A DNA stretch of 64,000 bases. Origin: Harmonia axyridis. Taxonomy: Eukaryota > Arthropoda > Insecta > Coleoptera > Coccinellidae. Where the stretch lies: assembly GCF_914767665.1 (NCBI RefSeq), contig NC_059502.1, positions 42,581,812 through 42,645,811 on the forward strand, in the 5' to 3' direction. The position numbers were made by a program, and so were the translations under genes. Positions within the stretch are counted from its first letter, which is position 1. Every line of letters begins with the position of its first letter. The notes under the pieces were generated by a model, which saw only the letters and a program-made list of their open reading frames with translations, was not told the DNA's origin and made no database searches. Of the stretch, positions 61,401-64,000 are shown piece after piece.

Positions 61401-64000
61401 CAGATCAATAGAAAAAGAGGTATATTATCACCAAGAAGGAACTTTCAATTTTTTACAATTTTTTAAGGTCCGGGGTAAGAAAAATTCGAGAAAATTCGAG
61501 AAAATTTTTCGACTCAAATATTGTCAGGCGAGAGTGGGATTCGAATAACCATGAACTGCCAATACCAACTCTGCTCACCGATTTTCCGTAGTCCCCATAG
61601 TTTAGGAGAAATTTGAAGTCGAAATTTTTGGAAAAAACCATAAAAATTCAATCTCTCTATAAAAATCGTTATATCTCCTAAACTATTCGTCGCAGACACC
61701 TCATATAAAAACTTTCGTGATCTACGTGAACAGATCAATAGAAAAAGAGGTATATTATCACCAAGAAGGAACTTTTGATTTTTTACAATTTTTTAAGGTC
61801 CGGGGTAAGGAAAATTCGAGAAAATTCAATCTCTCTACAAAAATCGTTATATCTCCTAAACTATTCGTCGCAGACCCCTCAAATAAAAACTTTCGTGATC
61901 TACGTGAACAGATCAATAGAAAAAGAGGTATTTTATTACCAAGAAAGATCTTTTGATTTTTTACAATTTTTCAAGGTCCGGGGTAAGGAAAATTCGAGAA
62001 AATTCAATCTCTCTATAAAAATCGTTATATCTCCTAAACTATTCGTCGCGGACTGCTCAAATAAAAACTTTCGTGATCTACATGACCAGATCAATAGAAA
62101 AAGAGGTATATTATTACCAAGAAGGAACTTTCAATTTTTTACAATTTTTTAAGGTCCGGGGTAAGAAAAATTCGAGAAAATTCGAGAAAATTCGAGAAAA
62201 TTTTTCGACTCAAATATTGTCAGGCGAGAGTGGGATTCGAATAACCATGAACTGCCAATACCAACTCTGCTCACCGATTTTCCGTAGTCCCCATAGTTCA
62301 GGAGGAATTTGAATTCGAAATTTTTGGAAAAAACCGTAAAAATTCAATCTCTCTACAAAAATCCTTATATCTCCTAAACAATTCGTTGCAAACCCCTCAA
62401 ATAAAAACTTTCGTGATCTACGTGACCAGATCAATAGAAAAAGAGGTATATTATCACCAAGAAGGAACTTTTAATTTTTTACAATTTTTTAAGGTCCGGG
62501 GTAAGGAAAATTCGAGAAAATTCAATCTCTCTACAAAAATCGTTATATCTCCTAAACTTTTCGTCGCAGACCCCTCAAATAAAAACTTTCGTGATCTACG
62601 TGAACAGATCAATAGAAAAAGAGGTATTTTATTACCAAGAAAGATCTTTTAATTTTTTACAATTTTTCAAGGTCCGGGGTAAGGAAAATTCGACAAAATT
62701 CAATCTCTCTACAAAAATCGTTATATCTCCTAAACTATTCGTCGCAGACCCCTCAAATAAAAACTTTCGTGATCTTCGTGAACTACGTGAACAGATCAAT
62801 AGAAAAAGAGGTATATTATCACCAAGAAGGAACTTTTAATTTTTTACAATTTTTTAAGGTCCGGGGTAAGGAAAATTCGAGAAAATTCAATCTCTCTACA
62901 AAAATCGTTATATCTCCTAAACTATTCGTCGCAGACCCCTCAAATAAAAACTTTCGTGATCTTCGTGAACTACGTGAACAGATCAATAGAAAAAGAGGTA
63001 TATTATCACCAAGAAGGAACTTTTAATTTTTTACAATTTTTTAAGGTCCGGGGTAAGGAAAATTCGAGAAAATTCAATCTCTCTACAAAAATCGTTATAT
63101 CTCCTAAACTATTCGTCGCAGACCCCTCAAATAAAAACTTTCGTGATCTACGTGAACAGATCAATAGAAAAAGAGGTATTTTATTACCAAGAAGGAACTT
63201 TCAATTTTTTACAATTTTTTAAGGTCCGGGGTAAGAAAAATTCGAGAAAATTCGAGAAAATTTTTCGACTCAAATATTGTCAGGCGAGAGTGGGATTCGA
63301 ATAACCATGAACTGCCAATACCAACTCTGCTCACCGATTTTCCGTAGTCCCCATAGTTTAGGAGAAATTTGAAGTCGAAATTTTTGGAAAAAACCATAAA
63401 AATTCAATCTCTCTATAAAAATCGTTATATCTCCTAAACTATTCGTCGCAGACACCTCATATAAAAACTTTCGTGATCTACGTGAACAGATCAATAGAAA
63501 AAGAGGTATATTATCACCAAGAAGGAACTTTTAATTTTTTACAATTTTTTAAGGTCCGGGGTAAGGAAAATTCGAGAAAAAACAATCTCTCTACAAAAAT
63601 CGTTATATCTCCTAAACTATTCGTCGCAGACCCCTCAAATAAAAACTTTCGTGATCTACGTGAACAGATCAATAGAAAAAGAGGTATTTTATTACCAAGA
63701 AAGATCTTTTGATTTTTTACAATTTTTCAAGGTCCGGGGTAAGGAAAATTCGAGAAAATTCAATCTCTCTATAAAAATCGTTATATCTCCTAAACTATTC
63801 GTCGCGGACTGCTCAAATAAAAACTTTCGTGATCTACATGACCAGATCAATAGAAAAAGAGGTATATTATTACCAAGAAGGAACTTTCAATTTTTTACAA
63901 TTTTTTAAGGTCCGGGGTAAGAAAAATTCGAGAAAATTCGAGAAAATTTTTCGACTCAAATATTGTCAGGCGAGAGTGGGATTCGAATAACCATGAACTG

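Larger units (their letters stand above)
24559..64000. repeat. Satellite 2: mosaic array of 178/187-bp and about 320-350-bp units
   Basis: All units share ATCGTTATATCTCCTAAACT, TTCGTCGCAGAC, ACTTTCGTGATCT and GGTCCGGGGTAAG. Short units are 178 bp, or 187 bp when the 9-bp string CTTCGTGAA precedes CTACGTGAA. Long units add a 142-bp insert containing ATTGTCAGGCGAGAGTGGG and CGATTTTCCGTAGTCC. Short units come in two flavours, AGAAAGATCTTTT (with a BglII site) and AGAAGGAACTTTT. The array runs off the right end of the window. The many overlapping frames of 60-140 codons follow the repeat and are not genes. Confidence 0.97.

Noticed and set aside
24690..63908. Families of 64-140-codon frames in satellite 2
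   Set aside because: Same reasoning: units of 178, 187 and about 320-350 bp, frames overlapping their own next copy in another phase, low-complexity Lys/Asn/Phe composition due to A/T-rich DNA.
14712..64000. Hammerhead ribozyme in either satellite
   Set aside because: Satellite 1 has GGGACGAAAGC on the minus strand and satellite 2 has CACGAAAG, but I found no CUGANGA core at a suitable distance on the same strand in either monomer.
24559..64000. CRISPR array
   Set aside because: The repeats are contiguous satellite units with no unique spacers, in eukaryotic sequence.

Overview
This window is eukaryotic repeat-rich DNA, most likely from an insect; I cannot name the species. The evidence is a Penelope-like retroelement, intron-bearing copies of a Usp10-type deubiquitinase gene with GT..AG introns, several small MITEs, a tRNA-headed SINE, and about 49 kb of tandem satellite DNA. 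The sequence is AT-rich. I see no bacterial operon, CRISPR array or prokaryotic signal.

Layout. (1) 1-3425: two Penelope-like copies arranged head to head, joined at a run of 15 A. The left copy (minus strand) leaves the window. The right copy (plus strand) keeps a long RT + GIY-YIG frame and a 3' tail with a decayed hammerhead-like motif. (2) 3426-12971: three copies (A minus, B plus, C minus) of one Usp10-like segment with its introns and upstream flank. All three are damaged, in different ways, and they form long inverted and direct repeats. Copies A and C also carry two tandem 700-bp units, each with a 136-bp hairpin MITE. (3) 12972-14711: low-information DNA holding one SINE-like element on the minus strand (about 13201-13497). 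It has a type II tRNA-like head followed by a nearly complete type III hammerhead fold whose two loops are complementary over 10 nt. (4) About 14712-24558: satellite 1, a 278-bp monomer in roughly 35 copies with higher-order repeats of 6 and 5 monomers. (5) About 24559-64000, continuing past the window: satellite 2, a mosaic of short (178/187-bp) and long (about 320-350-bp) units with higher-order duplications from about 1 to 5 kb.

Genes. Apart from the retroelement frame I see no intact gene. The Usp10 copies are pseudogenes: copy A has lost its catalytic Cys codon, a splice acceptor and its C-terminal half; copy B keeps the Cys and the whole C-terminal half but has an in-frame stop, a changed oxyanion residue and a 4-nt frameshift; copy C stops in an intron and shares the frameshift with B. 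The hundreds of 60-140-residue open frames in the satellites are by-products of the repeat sequence, because the monomer lengths are not multiples of three and the frames overlap one another.

Most worth a second look: the tRNA-headed element with the hammerhead fold at 13318-13393, the inverted Usp10 pseudogene cluster as a possible hairpin-RNA source, and the architecture and abrupt junction of the two satellites.
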